Shown one piece after another: positions 14,261 through 22,888 of a DNA stretch of 31,432 bases (position 1 is the first letter of the stretch; each line of letters starts with the position of its first letter). The notes beneath the pieces are model-generated. The model had not been told where the DNA came from. It searched no databases and saw only the letters and a program-made list of their open reading frames with translations. This stretch comes from JAGAJR01 sp048463395 (GTDB lineage: Bacteria; Pseudomonadota; Alphaproteobacteria; RF32; CAG-239): assembly GCA_048463395.1 (NCBI GenBank), contig DBFWPL010000032.1, positions 1 to 31,432 on the forward strand, given 5' to 3'. A program made the translations under genes and the position numbers.

Positions 14261-16891
14261 TTATATTGCTTTTCTGATTTCGTCTAAGGCTTCTGCAAGT
14301 TTACCCGCATCCGGTCCGCCGGCTTGAGCCATGTCGGGACGGCCTCCGCCGCCTTGTCCGCCGACGGTGTTTGAGGCGATTTTAACCAAATCCACTGCCG
14401 AATATTTGGATGTCAGGTCTTTGGTTACGCCGACAACAATAGAGGCTTTGCCGTCTTTGTCCGTGGCCAAAACGACAATTCCCGAACCAAGATATTGATT
14501 AATCTCGTCAATGAATGCTTTTAGTTCTTTAGGGTGGACGTTCGGAATTACACGGCCGACAAATTTAATACCGTTGATTGTTTCAAACTTGTCCTGATTA
14601 TCGGCTGATTTGGCATTGGCGAAAGTTTTTTTCAGTTCAAACATATCAGCTTCCAGTTTTTTCTTTTCTTCAAGCAGCTGGTTAATTCTTTTTTCTAAAT
14701 TGTTGAAATCAGATTTAAGCAACTGGCTGACCTGATGAAGCTTTTCTTCGATATCTTGAACGTATTTTTCAGCTCCGTGTCCGGTAACGCATTCAATACG
14801 TCTGACACCGGCAGCTACGGCACTTTCTGAAACAATGTTAAAGTAACCGATGTCTCCGGTCGATTTAACGTGTGTACCGCCGCAGAGCTCGCGAGAGAAT
14901 ACTTCTCCGTCTTTTTCCATGCTGACGACACGAACTTCTTCGCCGTATTTTTCCCCAAAGAGGGCCATAGCTCCGGTTTTTATGGCTTCATCCTGAGACA
15001 TTAAAGTTGTTACTACTTTGTAGTTTTTACGGATAGCATTGTTCACAATGTCTTCAGCTTTGCGAAGTTCTTCAGCGGTAATCTGCTTTGGATGGGAAAT
15101 GTCAAAACGCATTCTGTCGGCATTAACGGAGGAACCCTTTTGGGTTACGTGAGCCCCGAGAATATCGCGTAAAGCACGGTGAACAAGGTGTGTAACCGAG
15201 TGATTGGCACAAATGTCGCCACGGTTCTTTTCGTTGACTTCAAAAGTGAGAGATTCTCCGGTTTTGACTTCGCCTTTAACAATGCGACAGCAATGAACGG
15301 AAACTCCGTCCAGTTTCTTTTTGACGTCAAAGACTTCTATTTCGGTATTGGCATTGTAAATGCGTCCGATATCGCCGCATTGTCCGCCCATTTCGGCATA
15401 GAAAGGAGATTGGTTGGCAACCAAATAAAATTCTCCAGAGTTGACGACAGGAACTTCTTTGCCGTCGACAATCAAAGCTTGTACCAAACAGTCGGATTTT
15501 AAGGTATTGTATCCGAGAAATTCGGTTGTTCCCATTTTTTCCTGAATTTCAAACCAGATTTTTTCAGTTCCGGCATCACCGGAGCCAGCCCAATTCTTAC
15601 GGGCTTCGGCTTTTTGTTTGGCCATGGCTTCGTCAAAACCTTTGGTGTCGACGCCGATGTTTTTGTTTCTTAAAGCATCCTGTGTCAAATCAAGAGGGAA
15701 ACCGTAAGTGTCATATAATTTGAATGCGGTTTCGCCGTCAAGAGTGTCTCCGTCTTTGAATCCGGAAGTGGCATCGTCAAGAATACGCAGACCTTTCTCC
15801 AAGGTTTTGATAAAACGGGTTTCTTCTGATTTGATTGTTTCGGTAATCAGGGCTTCGGCACGATAAAGTTCAGGATAAGCTTCACCCATTTCTCTTTGCA
15901 GGGACGGGAGAAGTTTATACATCATCGGTTCTTTAACGCCTAATAGCTGGGCATGACGCATTGCCCGACGCATAATGCGACGCAGAACGTAGCCGCGGCC
16001 TTCATTGGACGGCAAGACGCCGTCGGCAATTAAGAAACAGGTTGAACGCAAGTGGTCGGCGATAACGTTATGAGAGGCTTTCAGCGGACCGTTTGGGTCA
16101 GAATTGGCCAAATCGGCAATGTCTTTAATCAGGTTGCGGAAAAGGTCAATATCATAGTTGGAGTGAACGCCTTGTAAAATCGCAGAAATACGTTCCAAGC
16201 CCATGCCGGTATCAATGGACGGGTGTTTCAACGGAATACGGGTGCCGTCAGGAAGATCTTCAAATTGGTCAAAAACAAGATTCCAGATTTCAATCCAGCG
16301 GTCTCCGTCTTCTTCCGGTGTTCCCGGCAGTCCGCCCCAGACCTCGGGTCCGTGGTCGTAGAAGATTTCGGAGCAGGGGCCGCAAGGGCCGGTATCACCC
16401 ATTTGCCAGAAGTTGTCTTTAGTGGCAATCGGAATAATGCGGTCATCCGGCAGACCGGAAACTTTTTTCCAGATTTCACGGGCCTGATCGTCGGTATGAT
16501 AATGGGTTACGGCCAAGCGGTCTTTCGGCAAGGCAAATTCTTTGGTTACCAACTCCCAAGCCCAAGCAATGGCTTCTTCCTTAAAATAATCACCGAAAGA
16601 AAAGTTGCCGAGCATTTCAAAGAACGTGTGGTGGCGGACGGTATAGCCGACATTGTCCAAGTCATTGTGTTTGCCGCCGGCACGAACGGATTTTTGGGAA
16701 GTGGTCGCTCGTTTGTAATCGCGGGTTTCGTTGCCTGTAAAAATATTTTTAAACTGTACCATGCCCGAGTTGGTAAACATCAGGGTCGGATCATTGTCAG
16801 GGACAAGAGAAGAGGACGGGATAACTTTATGTCCGTTCTTTTCAAAGAAATTCAGATAAGTACTTCTTATGTCTTTTAATGTCGTTGTCAT
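14261..16891 (-). CDS. alaS: Alanyl-tRNA synthetase
   Basis: An 876-residue class II synthetase, the same length as E. coli AlaS, charging tRNA-Ala and also the tmRNA encoded in this window through its G3-U70 pair. Catalytic domain at the N terminus (motif 1 near SSLVPDNDPTLMFTNSGMVQFK, then KHNDLDNVGYTVRHHTFFEMLGNFSFGDYFK). The editing domain carries the zinc ligands HSVTHLVH and CGGTH (roughly 565-670). A coiled-coil region follows (LLKSDFNNLEKRINQLLEEKKKLEADMF), then the Gly-rich C-terminal C-Ala domain with GGQGGGGRPDMAQAGG. GGGAAG precedes the start. It is a single gene with its own terminator. Confidence 0.98.
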   Translation of the reverse strand: MTTTLKDIRSTYLNFFEKNGHKVIPSSSLVPDNDPTLMFTNSGMVQFKNIFTGNETRDYKRATTSQKSVRAGGKHNDLDNVGYTVRHHTFFEMLGNFSFGDYFKEEAIAWAWELVTKEFALPKDRLAVTHYHTDDQAREIWKKVSGLPDDRIIPIATKDNFWQMGDTGPCGPCSEIFYDHGPEVWGGLPGTPEEDGDRWIEIWNLVFDQFEDLPDGTRIPLKHPSIDTGMGLERISAILQGVHSNYDIDLFRNLIKDIADLANSDPNGPLKASHNVIADHLRSTCFLIADGVLPSNEGRGYVLRRIMRRAMRHAQLLGVKEPMMYKLLPSLQREMGEAYPELYRAEALITETIKSEETRFIKTLEKGLRILDDATSGFKDGDTLDGETAFKLYDTYGFPLDLTQDALRNKNIGVDTKGFDEAMAKQKAEARKNWAGSGDAGTEKIWFEIQEKMGTTEFLGYNTLKSDCLVQALIVDGKEVPVVNSGEFYLVANQSPFYAEMGGQCGDIGRIYNANTEIEVFDVKKKLDGVSVHCCRIVKGEVKTGESLTFEVNEKNRGDICANHSVTHLVHRALRDILGAHVTQKGSSVNADRMRFDISHPKQITAEELRKAEDIVNNAIRKNYKVVTTLMSQDEAIKTGAMALFGEKYGEEVRVVSMEKDGEVFSRELCGGTHVKSTGDIGYFNIVSESAVAAGVRRIECVTGHGAEKYVQDIEEKLHQVSQLLKSDFNNLEKRINQLLEEKKKLEADMFELKKTFANAKSADNQDKFETINGIKFVGRVIPNVHPKELKAFIDEINQYLGSGIVVLATDKDGKASIVVGVTKDLTSKYSAVDLVKIASNTVGGQGGGGRPDMAQAGGPDAGKLAEALDEIRKAI

Positions 16892-16968
16892 TTTTACTTC
16901 CCAAAATTTTAATTTTAATAACCTTGCATTTTTAGAATATTTTGGGAGCAGAGTCTAGTAAAATTTTG

Positions 16969-17454
16969 CTAAAAGACAACAATTAATCCCTGAGATACAA
17001 TGAAGGAAAAATTAAGCAGGGAGGCAAAGCACAGCCATATAAAATACGGAAGCATCAGGTAATATGCCGTTGGGTTTATTTTTCTGAACAAGAACATGGT
17101 TTTCCAGACGATAAAGTCTAACAGAAAGATGATGCCCAATGCCAGTCCTATAAAACCGTTATAGAAAAATAAAAAGCACCAGATAATCTGGAGAACAAGT
17201 TGGCTTAAAAAGAGTGTTTTTGCGGTTTTGTATTCTTTATGTCTTGGTGATTTTAGAATTAAGTAAAACGCAATAATCATCAGAACATACAGAATGTTCC
17301 AAACTATCGGAAAAACAGAATCGGGAGGGGTTAATGATGTTTTCTCAATTCCCTGATACCAGCCGTTAATTCCGAATTTTGTGAAATAACTGCAAAAAAA
17401 TGCCGTTGAAACAACGACCAGAATACTGTAGAGCATTTTTTTCACATTGGTCAT
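16969..17454 (-). CDS. tspO: TspO/MBR-family membrane protein
   Basis: A 161-residue membrane protein of the tryptophan-rich sensory protein/peripheral benzodiazepine receptor family. Five transmembrane segments are visible. The family signature WYQGIEKTSLTPPDSVFPIVWNILYVLM is intact, and conserved aromatic residues recur in SQLVLQIIWCFLFF and YFIWLCFASLLN. Members bind porphyrins or cholesterol and influence tetrapyrrole and stress responses. I place the start at 17454, where GGAGAG lies just upstream; a more distal in-frame ATG overlaps that site. No heme gene is adjacent. Ligand not predictable. Confidence 0.88.
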   Translation of the reverse strand: MTNVKKMLYSILVVVSTAFFCSYFTKFGINGWYQGIEKTSLTPPDSVFPIVWNILYVLMIIAFYLILKSPRHKEYKTAKTLFLSQLVLQIIWCFLFFYNGFIGLALGIIFLLDFIVWKTMFLFRKINPTAYYLMLPYFIWLCFASLLNFSFIVSQGLIVVF

Positions 17455-17627
17455 TTTTCTCTCCATCGTTTTTGTTTTTCTATAAAAAAATATGATTCCA
17501 TCGTAATTTTTCAAGGTAATGAATTTATTTTGACAAAATAATGCATTCTTAGACTAAAAATAAGTTGATTTTTTGTCAAAAATATGTATTTTATTAGGTA
17601 ACTTTAATTCCTGAAGGAGAAACGGAC

Positions 17628-19481
17628 ATGGCAAGGCATTTTGAGGATCGTAAACCTATCGGCACTACTCTTACGATTAACGGTTCCTGCGGAGAAACCG
17701 GCGTCGGCGGATCAAGTTATACGGTTACCAATGTGGATACGGATCAGGACATTGTGCGTCTGCTTGTGGATTTTGGTTTTAAGCCGGCGGAATGCGACCG
17801 GACATATGAGGCTGTGTTTACGGATTTGCTTAAATATTTTGATACGGACAGAAAAAAATCTCAGGAACCGATAGACGGAATATTTATTACACATACTCAT
17901 TTTGACCATTTGCAGGCTTTGCTTGATGTGATTGCGGCTCAATATGAAGACGGTTCGAGAATCAAGAGCCCGACGATTTATGCCAGCCCGTACGGAGCCT
18001 TGTTTATGGAAGGTAAAATGTCTCAATCCGGTATTCCGGCCGAATATCGTCCTAAAGTGGTTGCCGTGGAGCCGGGGGACAGGATTGTTTTCGGCGACGG
18101 GAATGACGGAGTTGTTGTCAAGGCTAAAGATATTCAAAACGGGCGTTTCCCGGTTGAGGGCGGTCATGTTTTTGTAACACCGATTGCCTTTTCCCACACG
18201 GCTCACAACTCCTTGGGGTACCATGTCTTGTCCAAGGTTATGGGCAATAACGAAGCCGGCATTATTTTTACCGGAGACGGAACTATGCGTGAGGCCATGG
18301 TCGGACACAGCTTTGATAAAGAAGCTTATCAGGCATTGCTTAAAAGTGAATTTGTTACACATTTGATTTCCGACTCAACGTCCAATGCGTCAAATACGGC
18401 GGTTATTACCAATGAAGAAAAAGTTGCCTCTTACCGGACGGTAATGGATGAAAATGAAGACAGCAGAATTGTTACCTCGGTTATTTCGGGAAGTTTGGAA
18501 AATGCCGCTCCGATATTTGAGGCAGCCATGCAAAGCGGAAGAAAGGTCTTTATTGATGCTCCGGGATTGAGTTTCAGTGCCAGAATTGCCGAACTGAGAG
18601 GAGATTTGAAAAAATATAAGGATGTTATTGCCGGCGGAACCCGTGAAGAGTTTGAAAAATCAGTTCCGTTCAATAAGAGGGTGGTTATTTTATCCGGTCC
18701 GTTTGCCGATGGTGCCGGTGATTATGTTAAAGAAGGTGCCGGAAAGTCCGGATTGGTGGTTTATGCCGAAAGCGATGACGATAAAAGTCATGATGTTGTT
18801 ATTGTTTCGCAAAAATGTGTCGGCGGTGTTTGGGTGGAGAATGAAGACGGAGAGAGGGTTCACTCTCCGGGAATTAATCAGAACGGAATGAAACGGGTTT
18901 ATAACAAAATAGCCCGTGACGGAGCCAAGATTTATGAGAATCCGTCGGATATCAGAATGGTTTCAAATTCCGTCATCCTTCCTTTTCAGCCAAGCGGGCA
19001 CATGAATAAAGAAGAATATACGGAATTCTTATCTCAACATCAAGACAGGGATATTGTGGTTATTTCTGCTCACGGTGATACGGGACAACGTCAGAAAGGA
19101 CAGGCCGTCGCCGAGGAAATGGGCTTTAAAACGGTGTTTGTCGAGAATGGTGATGTTTTACGCTTGGAGCAGGGTGAAACCGAAAAAACCGATAAAATCA
19201 ATTACGGGCTTATCGGAACCAGACAGGAGAAAATTGCCGGACAACCTTTCGGTCGGACACTTGTGTTAGACAGGGTTGAAGCTGTTCAATACCCAGACGA
19301 GTATGGACAGACAGTGGAAATTTACAATATGCTTTCTCCGTTTGCATCAAAAGAAATTCGAATTCAAAAGGGACGTGCAACCAAAGAAGAAGCCGAACGT
19401 TTCGGAAAAGAGGCTGATAAGGCTCAGGCTCGAAAGACATTCTCAAAGTTTGGTAAAGGTAGAAATGATTTTTCCCTTTAA
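17628..19481 (+). CDS. RNase J-like metallo-beta-lactamase/beta-CASP nuclease, first of a tandem pair
   Basis: A 617-residue protein of the RNase J type, but distant from the housekeeping enzyme (about 555 residues). Metal-site motifs are complete: Asp in LLVDFGF (about 48), THTHFDH (His 89, 91, Asp 93, His 94), SHTAHNSLG (His 190) and FTGDGT (Asp 217). The beta-CASP features are SDSTSNA (about 249), PSGHMNKEEY (His 458) and ISAHGDTGQR (His 482). The protein therefore looks catalytically competent. Residues 260-450 are long and diverged, and the end (about 585-617) is Lys/Arg-rich, suited to RNA binding. AAGGAGAAA precedes the start. An upstream TTGACA (17530-17535) lacks a convincing -10. 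It is the first gene of a five-gene operon. Substrate unknown. Confidence 0.85.
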   Translation: MARHFEDRKPIGTTLTINGSCGETGVGGSSYTVTNVDTDQDIVRLLVDFGFKPAECDRTYEAVFTDLLKYFDTDRKKSQEPIDGIFITHTHFDHLQALLDVIAAQYEDGSRIKSPTIYASPYGALFMEGKMSQSGIPAEYRPKVVAVEPGDRIVFGDGNDGVVVKAKDIQNGRFPVEGGHVFVTPIAFSHTAHNSLGYHVLSKVMGNNEAGIIFTGDGTMREAMVGHSFDKEAYQALLKSEFVTHLISDSTSNASNTAVITNEEKVASYRTVMDENEDSRIVTSVISGSLENAAPIFEAAMQSGRKVFIDAPGLSFSARIAELRGDLKKYKDVIAGGTREEFEKSVPFNKRVVILSGPFADGAGDYVKEGAGKSGLVVYAESDDDKSHDVVIVSQKCVGGVWVENEDGERVHSPGINQNGMKRVYNKIARDGAKIYENPSDIRMVSNSVILPFQPSGHMNKEEYTEFLSQHQDRDIVVISAHGDTGQRQKGQAVAEEMGFKTVFVENGDVLRLEQGETEKTDKINYGLIGTRQEKIAGQPFGRTLVLDRVEAVQYPDEYGQTVEIYNMLSPFASKEIRIQKGRATKEEAERFGKEADKAQARKTFSKFGKGRNDFSL

Positions 19482-19498
19482 TGAGGATATGATACGGA

Positions 19499-21325
19499 AT
19501 GAAAAAGAACAGAAAAAAGCTGCAGGGAAGAGAAGTCGGAACCAGAGTCTATATTTTAGGCGGCTGTAATAAAGACGGTATCGGTGCCAACTGCAAAGTT
19601 ATCGAAGTGTTGAATTCCGACGGAAGCTGCTGCCGGATTATGGTTGATTCCGGGGTAAAACTTTCCAATGCGGGGAAATATGACACGACGCAGGCAGATA
19701 TCAGCAGTTTTTTGGACAAGGACGGCGTTAAAGCGTCTAAACCCTTGGATGCTGTTTTCTTGACTCATGCTCATGCCGACCATATTGATGGTTTGCTTAA
19801 CTTTTTTAAAATGGGATATCGTCTTCCGACAATTTATACCGGCGGGTATACTAAGGCTCTTTTAGAAAAGTTTATGTATGAAACGGGATTGGGGCGTTCT
19901 GCTTTTCCGGAAGTGAAGATTATGAAAACCGGAGACGAGGGGATGCTTGAATTAAACCACAGCATGAAAGTCAAAGCCCTGAATGTTTCTCATACGGCCA
20001 GTGATTCTCTGGGGTTTTATATTGCTTCATATGTTGACGGCAGATTTGATCAGGGGTTGTTGGATTTGGGGGATTTTCATACCCGTAAAGTTCTTATCGG
20101 AGAAGGTTTTAATCAGGAAGAATTTTATCGTTTTGTTAATGAAAACAAAGTAACGGTGTTTTTCACCGATTCAACTTCTTTAATGTCTAAAAAAGAACGA
20201 GGGAAAGAACCGGAAGAGTTGATTAAAAATATTGAAGAAGTTATCAAAAGTCAGTCTGAAAACCAATTGATTTTTCCGGTTATTTCCCGAAGCAACGAAC
20301 TCTTGTGCATGTATGTTCTGGCGGCCGGAAATGCCGGACGAGAGGTTTTTATTCGAGGGGATGTACAGGGAAAAGCTTTTGACGCAACCCAGCGTTCGGT
20401 TTTCTTCTGTAAAGGAAAAAATGCCGAGGAACAAAGAAGCTTGTGGAACAATATTCGCCGTAAAGTTTACGGAGGAAATTTTGCCAATTTTGTTGCTCAG
20501 CCATTAGGAAAGCAGGCAATATTTGTCAGCGGGGCTTTCGGGGATAAAAAGCTTCGCAGTGACGGCAGAAATATGAATTCCCAATACATTAATATTACAG
20601 ATGGTGTGGATCAGCATATTTCTTTGGGGAAAAATGTTACTTTTATTCACGGACAGAGAGAAATTCGGGAAGTTGATCCGGAGGGGCATGTGGCTGCCGG
20701 AAAAGAAAAGGCCAATGCTGCCGGATGTGTGATTATTGAAAACGAAGCGGAAGGGAACAAGTATATCTCGGCATATATGCAGGAAAGCGGGCACTGTTAT
20801 CCGGGAGAACTGGAACAGGTTTTGCAGACGATATATGAAGCCAATCCGAACGTGATGGTTGTGCCGGAGCACGGAAGCCGCGTTCAACGCCGTTTTGCCA
20901 TGAATGTAATTAAACGGGTAACCAGAAATATCACGACGTGTGATAACGGAGCGTATTTGTTTGCGGAATCGGGAATCAGTCCGTTATTGGATTTTGACAA
21001 ATCAAAACTGAAATTTGTCGGAGCTTTCAGCGAGGTGGCTCAGGACGGACGAACGGTAACTTATTTTGACGTTATCTCTCCATCCGGAAATTTTGTCAGG
21101 CGAATCGGTGAATATACGGAACCGTCTCGCAGCGGTAACGGCTCAAGGAGCGAATTGAAGCCGAAGTATAAAAAGATTTTGGAGACGGCCGATGAATTTC
21201 AATCTGTGGAAAAAATTCGGAATAAAGCGTCTGATCCGAAAAAAAAGAAGAAATCTGAAAAGAAATATGATATTAAAGCAAGAGATCGAAAAATTGCCGA
21301 TGCCAGAAGAAATTCCGGCCGTTGA
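19499..21325 (+). CDS. RNase J-like metallo-beta-lactamase/beta-CASP nuclease, second of a tandem pair
   Basis: A 608-residue paralogue of the upstream gene, clearly related in plan but strongly diverged. Motifs: MVDSGVKL (Asp about 50), LTHAHADHIDGL (His 90, 92, Asp 94, His 95), SHTASDSLGF (His 165), LGDFHTRK (Asp 192), FTDSTS (Asp 224), ESGHCYPGEL (His 432) and VPEHGSRVQRR (His 458). All metal and beta-CASP positions are kept. The C-terminal 60 residues are extremely basic (KKKKKSEKK, RDRKIADARR), more so than in the first copy. It starts 17 bases after the first copy's stop; the ribosome binding site (GAGGAT) is weak and distant, so coupling is likely. Perhaps the two form a heteromer as RNases J1 and J2 do; that is inference. 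Confidence 0.85.
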   Translation: MKKNRKKLQGREVGTRVYILGGCNKDGIGANCKVIEVLNSDGSCCRIMVDSGVKLSNAGKYDTTQADISSFLDKDGVKASKPLDAVFLTHAHADHIDGLLNFFKMGYRLPTIYTGGYTKALLEKFMYETGLGRSAFPEVKIMKTGDEGMLELNHSMKVKALNVSHTASDSLGFYIASYVDGRFDQGLLDLGDFHTRKVLIGEGFNQEEFYRFVNENKVTVFFTDSTSLMSKKERGKEPEELIKNIEEVIKSQSENQLIFPVISRSNELLCMYVLAAGNAGREVFIRGDVQGKAFDATQRSVFFCKGKNAEEQRSLWNNIRRKVYGGNFANFVAQPLGKQAIFVSGAFGDKKLRSDGRNMNSQYINITDGVDQHISLGKNVTFIHGQREIREVDPEGHVAAGKEKANAAGCVIIENEAEGNKYISAYMQESGHCYPGELEQVLQTIYEANPNVMVVPEHGSRVQRRFAMNVIKRVTRNITTCDNGAYLFAESGISPLLDFDKSKLKFVGAFSEVAQDGRTVTYFDVISPSGNFVRRIGEYTEPSRSGNGSRSELKPKYKKILETADEFQSVEKIRNKASDPKKKKKSEKKYDIKARDRKIADARRNSGR

Positions 21326-21363
21326 TTTATAATTTTTTCGGAGGCAGAAAGGAGAACCGAATT

Positions 21364-22062
21364 TTGAATTTGCCGGACAATCTTATAAAAGGGGTTATTG
21401 CCGATATTTATAAAGAAGTCATTATAGACGTGAAACTTCCGGATGATACGGTGGTGCCGGCTTTTTGTCCGGAAATTGATTATATAAATAACTTGTATAC
21501 CAAAGGAGGGGAGGTCTGGGTAAGTCAGGTTTCTCATCCGCAGCGGCGTTTGAAATATGAAATCCAACTCATAAACAAAGGCGACGGTCCGATATTGGTT
21601 AATCCGTGTTATATTGAAGGTTTGTTTGTGGAGGCTTTTCATGCAGGTGTGTTGAGTGATTTTTCCGAGTATACGGATTTGCGGAAGATTGAATACGGCG
21701 AAAGCGTAGTTCGGGCTAACTTTGAATTTTCCAAAGGCAGAAATAAAAAGTGTTATGTTTATCTGGTCGGCATCAGCAACAAAATCGGTCCTAACGTGGT
21801 GTTTCCTTCTTATATCAGTTTTTATGAAATGGAGATGTTTGAAGAGCTTCGCCAATTACGGAAAAAAGGGCATGAAACGGCGGTGGTGTTGATTGTACCG
21901 AGAATGGACTGTCTGGGTGTTAAATTTGTGTGGAGTTTGGATCAGATTGCCGCGGCAAAAATTTTTGATGAAGCAAAAAACGGGTTAAATTTCTTTTGTT
22001 ATGGTTGCAATATTGATGAAAGAAGTGTAACAATATCAAAAAAGATAAAGATATTGTATTAA
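21364..22062 (+). CDS. SfsA-family protein lacking the nuclease-type catalytic residues
   Basis: About 232 residues. I place the start at a TTG (21364) eight bases after AAAGGAGA; the next residues, NLPDNLIKGVIADIYKEVIIDVKL, match the SfsA N terminus. SfsA has an OB-like N-terminal part and a PD-(D/E)xK-type domain. By eye against E. coli SfsA the fold is followed to the end (YGES-VRANF; CYVYLVGIS; FPSYISFYEMEMFEELRQL; VLIVPR), but the catalytic pattern is gone: RIDF Asp is Asn, EVK is replaced by YLV, and the FPD Asp is Ser. The reading frame is intact, so this looks like a retained, non-catalytic protein and not simple decay. It sits where sfsA normally sits, just before map-radC. Product role unknown. 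Confidence 0.72.
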   Translation: MNLPDNLIKGVIADIYKEVIIDVKLPDDTVVPAFCPEIDYINNLYTKGGEVWVSQVSHPQRRLKYEIQLINKGDGPILVNPCYIEGLFVEAFHAGVLSDFSEYTDLRKIEYGESVVRANFEFSKGRNKKCYVYLVGISNKIGPNVVFPSYISFYEMEMFEELRQLRKKGHETAVVLIVPRMDCLGVKFVWSLDQIAAAKIFDEAKNGLNFFCYGCNIDERSVTISKKIKILY

Positions 22063-22078
22063 ATACGGGAGTTTTGCG

Positions 22079-22885
22079 GTGGCAATAAAAAGACGTGACG
22101 GCATCATGCTTCATGATGCTTCTGAGTTTGAAAAAATGAGAGTGGCCGGGCAAGTTGCGGCTGATACGCTGGATTATATTACCCCTTATGTCAAGGTTGG
22201 TGTTTCAACCGGAGAGTTGGATGATTTGATGCGGGAGTACATGATTTCAAGAGGAGCCGTGCCGGCTTGTTTGGGGTATAAAGGGTATCCGAAATCGACT
22301 TGTATTTCCATTAACCATGTTATTTGCCACGGTATTCCCGATCATGAACGCAAGCTTGCCGACGGAGATATTTTGAATATTGACGTTACGGCTATTGTTG
22401 ACGGTTGGTATGGTGATACGAGCCGGATGTATTATGCCGGAAAACCAAAGTTGAAGGCAACCCGTTTGTGTGATGTTACCTATGAATGTATGATGCGGGC
22501 GATTGATGTGGTTAAGCCGGGAGCAAGGCTCGGGGATATTGGGGCCGTCATTGAAGAATATGCCCATAAGTTTGGTTATTCGGTGGTTGATATGTTCTGC
22601 GGACATGGCTTGGGACGGGTGTTCCATGATTTGCCGAATGTGATGCATGTGGGCAGAAAAGGAACAGGTACGGTTCTGGAAGAAGGAATGTTTTTTACGA
22701 TTGAGCCGATGATTAATGTCGGTCGTCCGGACGGCATTATTTTGAAAGACGGTTGGACTTCGGTTACCAGAGACAAGTCTTTGTCTGCTCAGTTTGAACA
22801 TTCCATGGGGGTTACCAAAGACGGCTGTGAAGTGTTTACTTTCTCGGCAAAGGGTTTGGATCGTCCTCCTTATAAAACCGAGTAA
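22079..22885 (+). CDS. map: Methionine aminopeptidase type I
   Basis: A 268-residue enzyme that removes the initiator methionine from new proteins. The five metal ligands of the pita-bread fold are visible: two Asp in ILNIDVTAIVDGWYGDTSRM, His in CGHGLGRVFHDLP, Glu in FTIEPMI and Glu in QFEHSMGV. His in NHVICHGIPD completes the active site. The start is a GTG at 22079 with GGGAG eight bases before it; internal ATGs would cut the conserved N terminus. It follows the SfsA-like gene by 16 bases and precedes radC by three bases, the usual alphaproteobacterial order. Confidence 0.96.
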   Translation: MAIKRRDGIMLHDASEFEKMRVAGQVAADTLDYITPYVKVGVSTGELDDLMREYMISRGAVPACLGYKGYPKSTCISINHVICHGIPDHERKLADGDILNIDVTAIVDGWYGDTSRMYYAGKPKLKATRLCDVTYECMMRAIDVVKPGARLGDIGAVIEEYAHKFGYSVVDMFCGHGLGRVFHDLPNVMHVGRKGTGTVLEEGMFFTIEPMINVGRPDGIILKDGWTSVTRDKSLSAQFEHSMGVTKDGCEVFTFSAKGLDRPPYKTE

Positions 22886-22888
22886 GAT

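Noticed and set aside
16223..16879. 218-residue plus-strand frame opposite alaS
   Set aside because: Antisense shadow of a highly conserved gene, without a ribosome binding site or recognisable domain.
17530..17560. TTGACA upstream of the first RNase J-like gene as a full promoter
   Set aside because: Perfect -35, but no acceptable -10 at 16-18 bases; only TAAAAA at 19.
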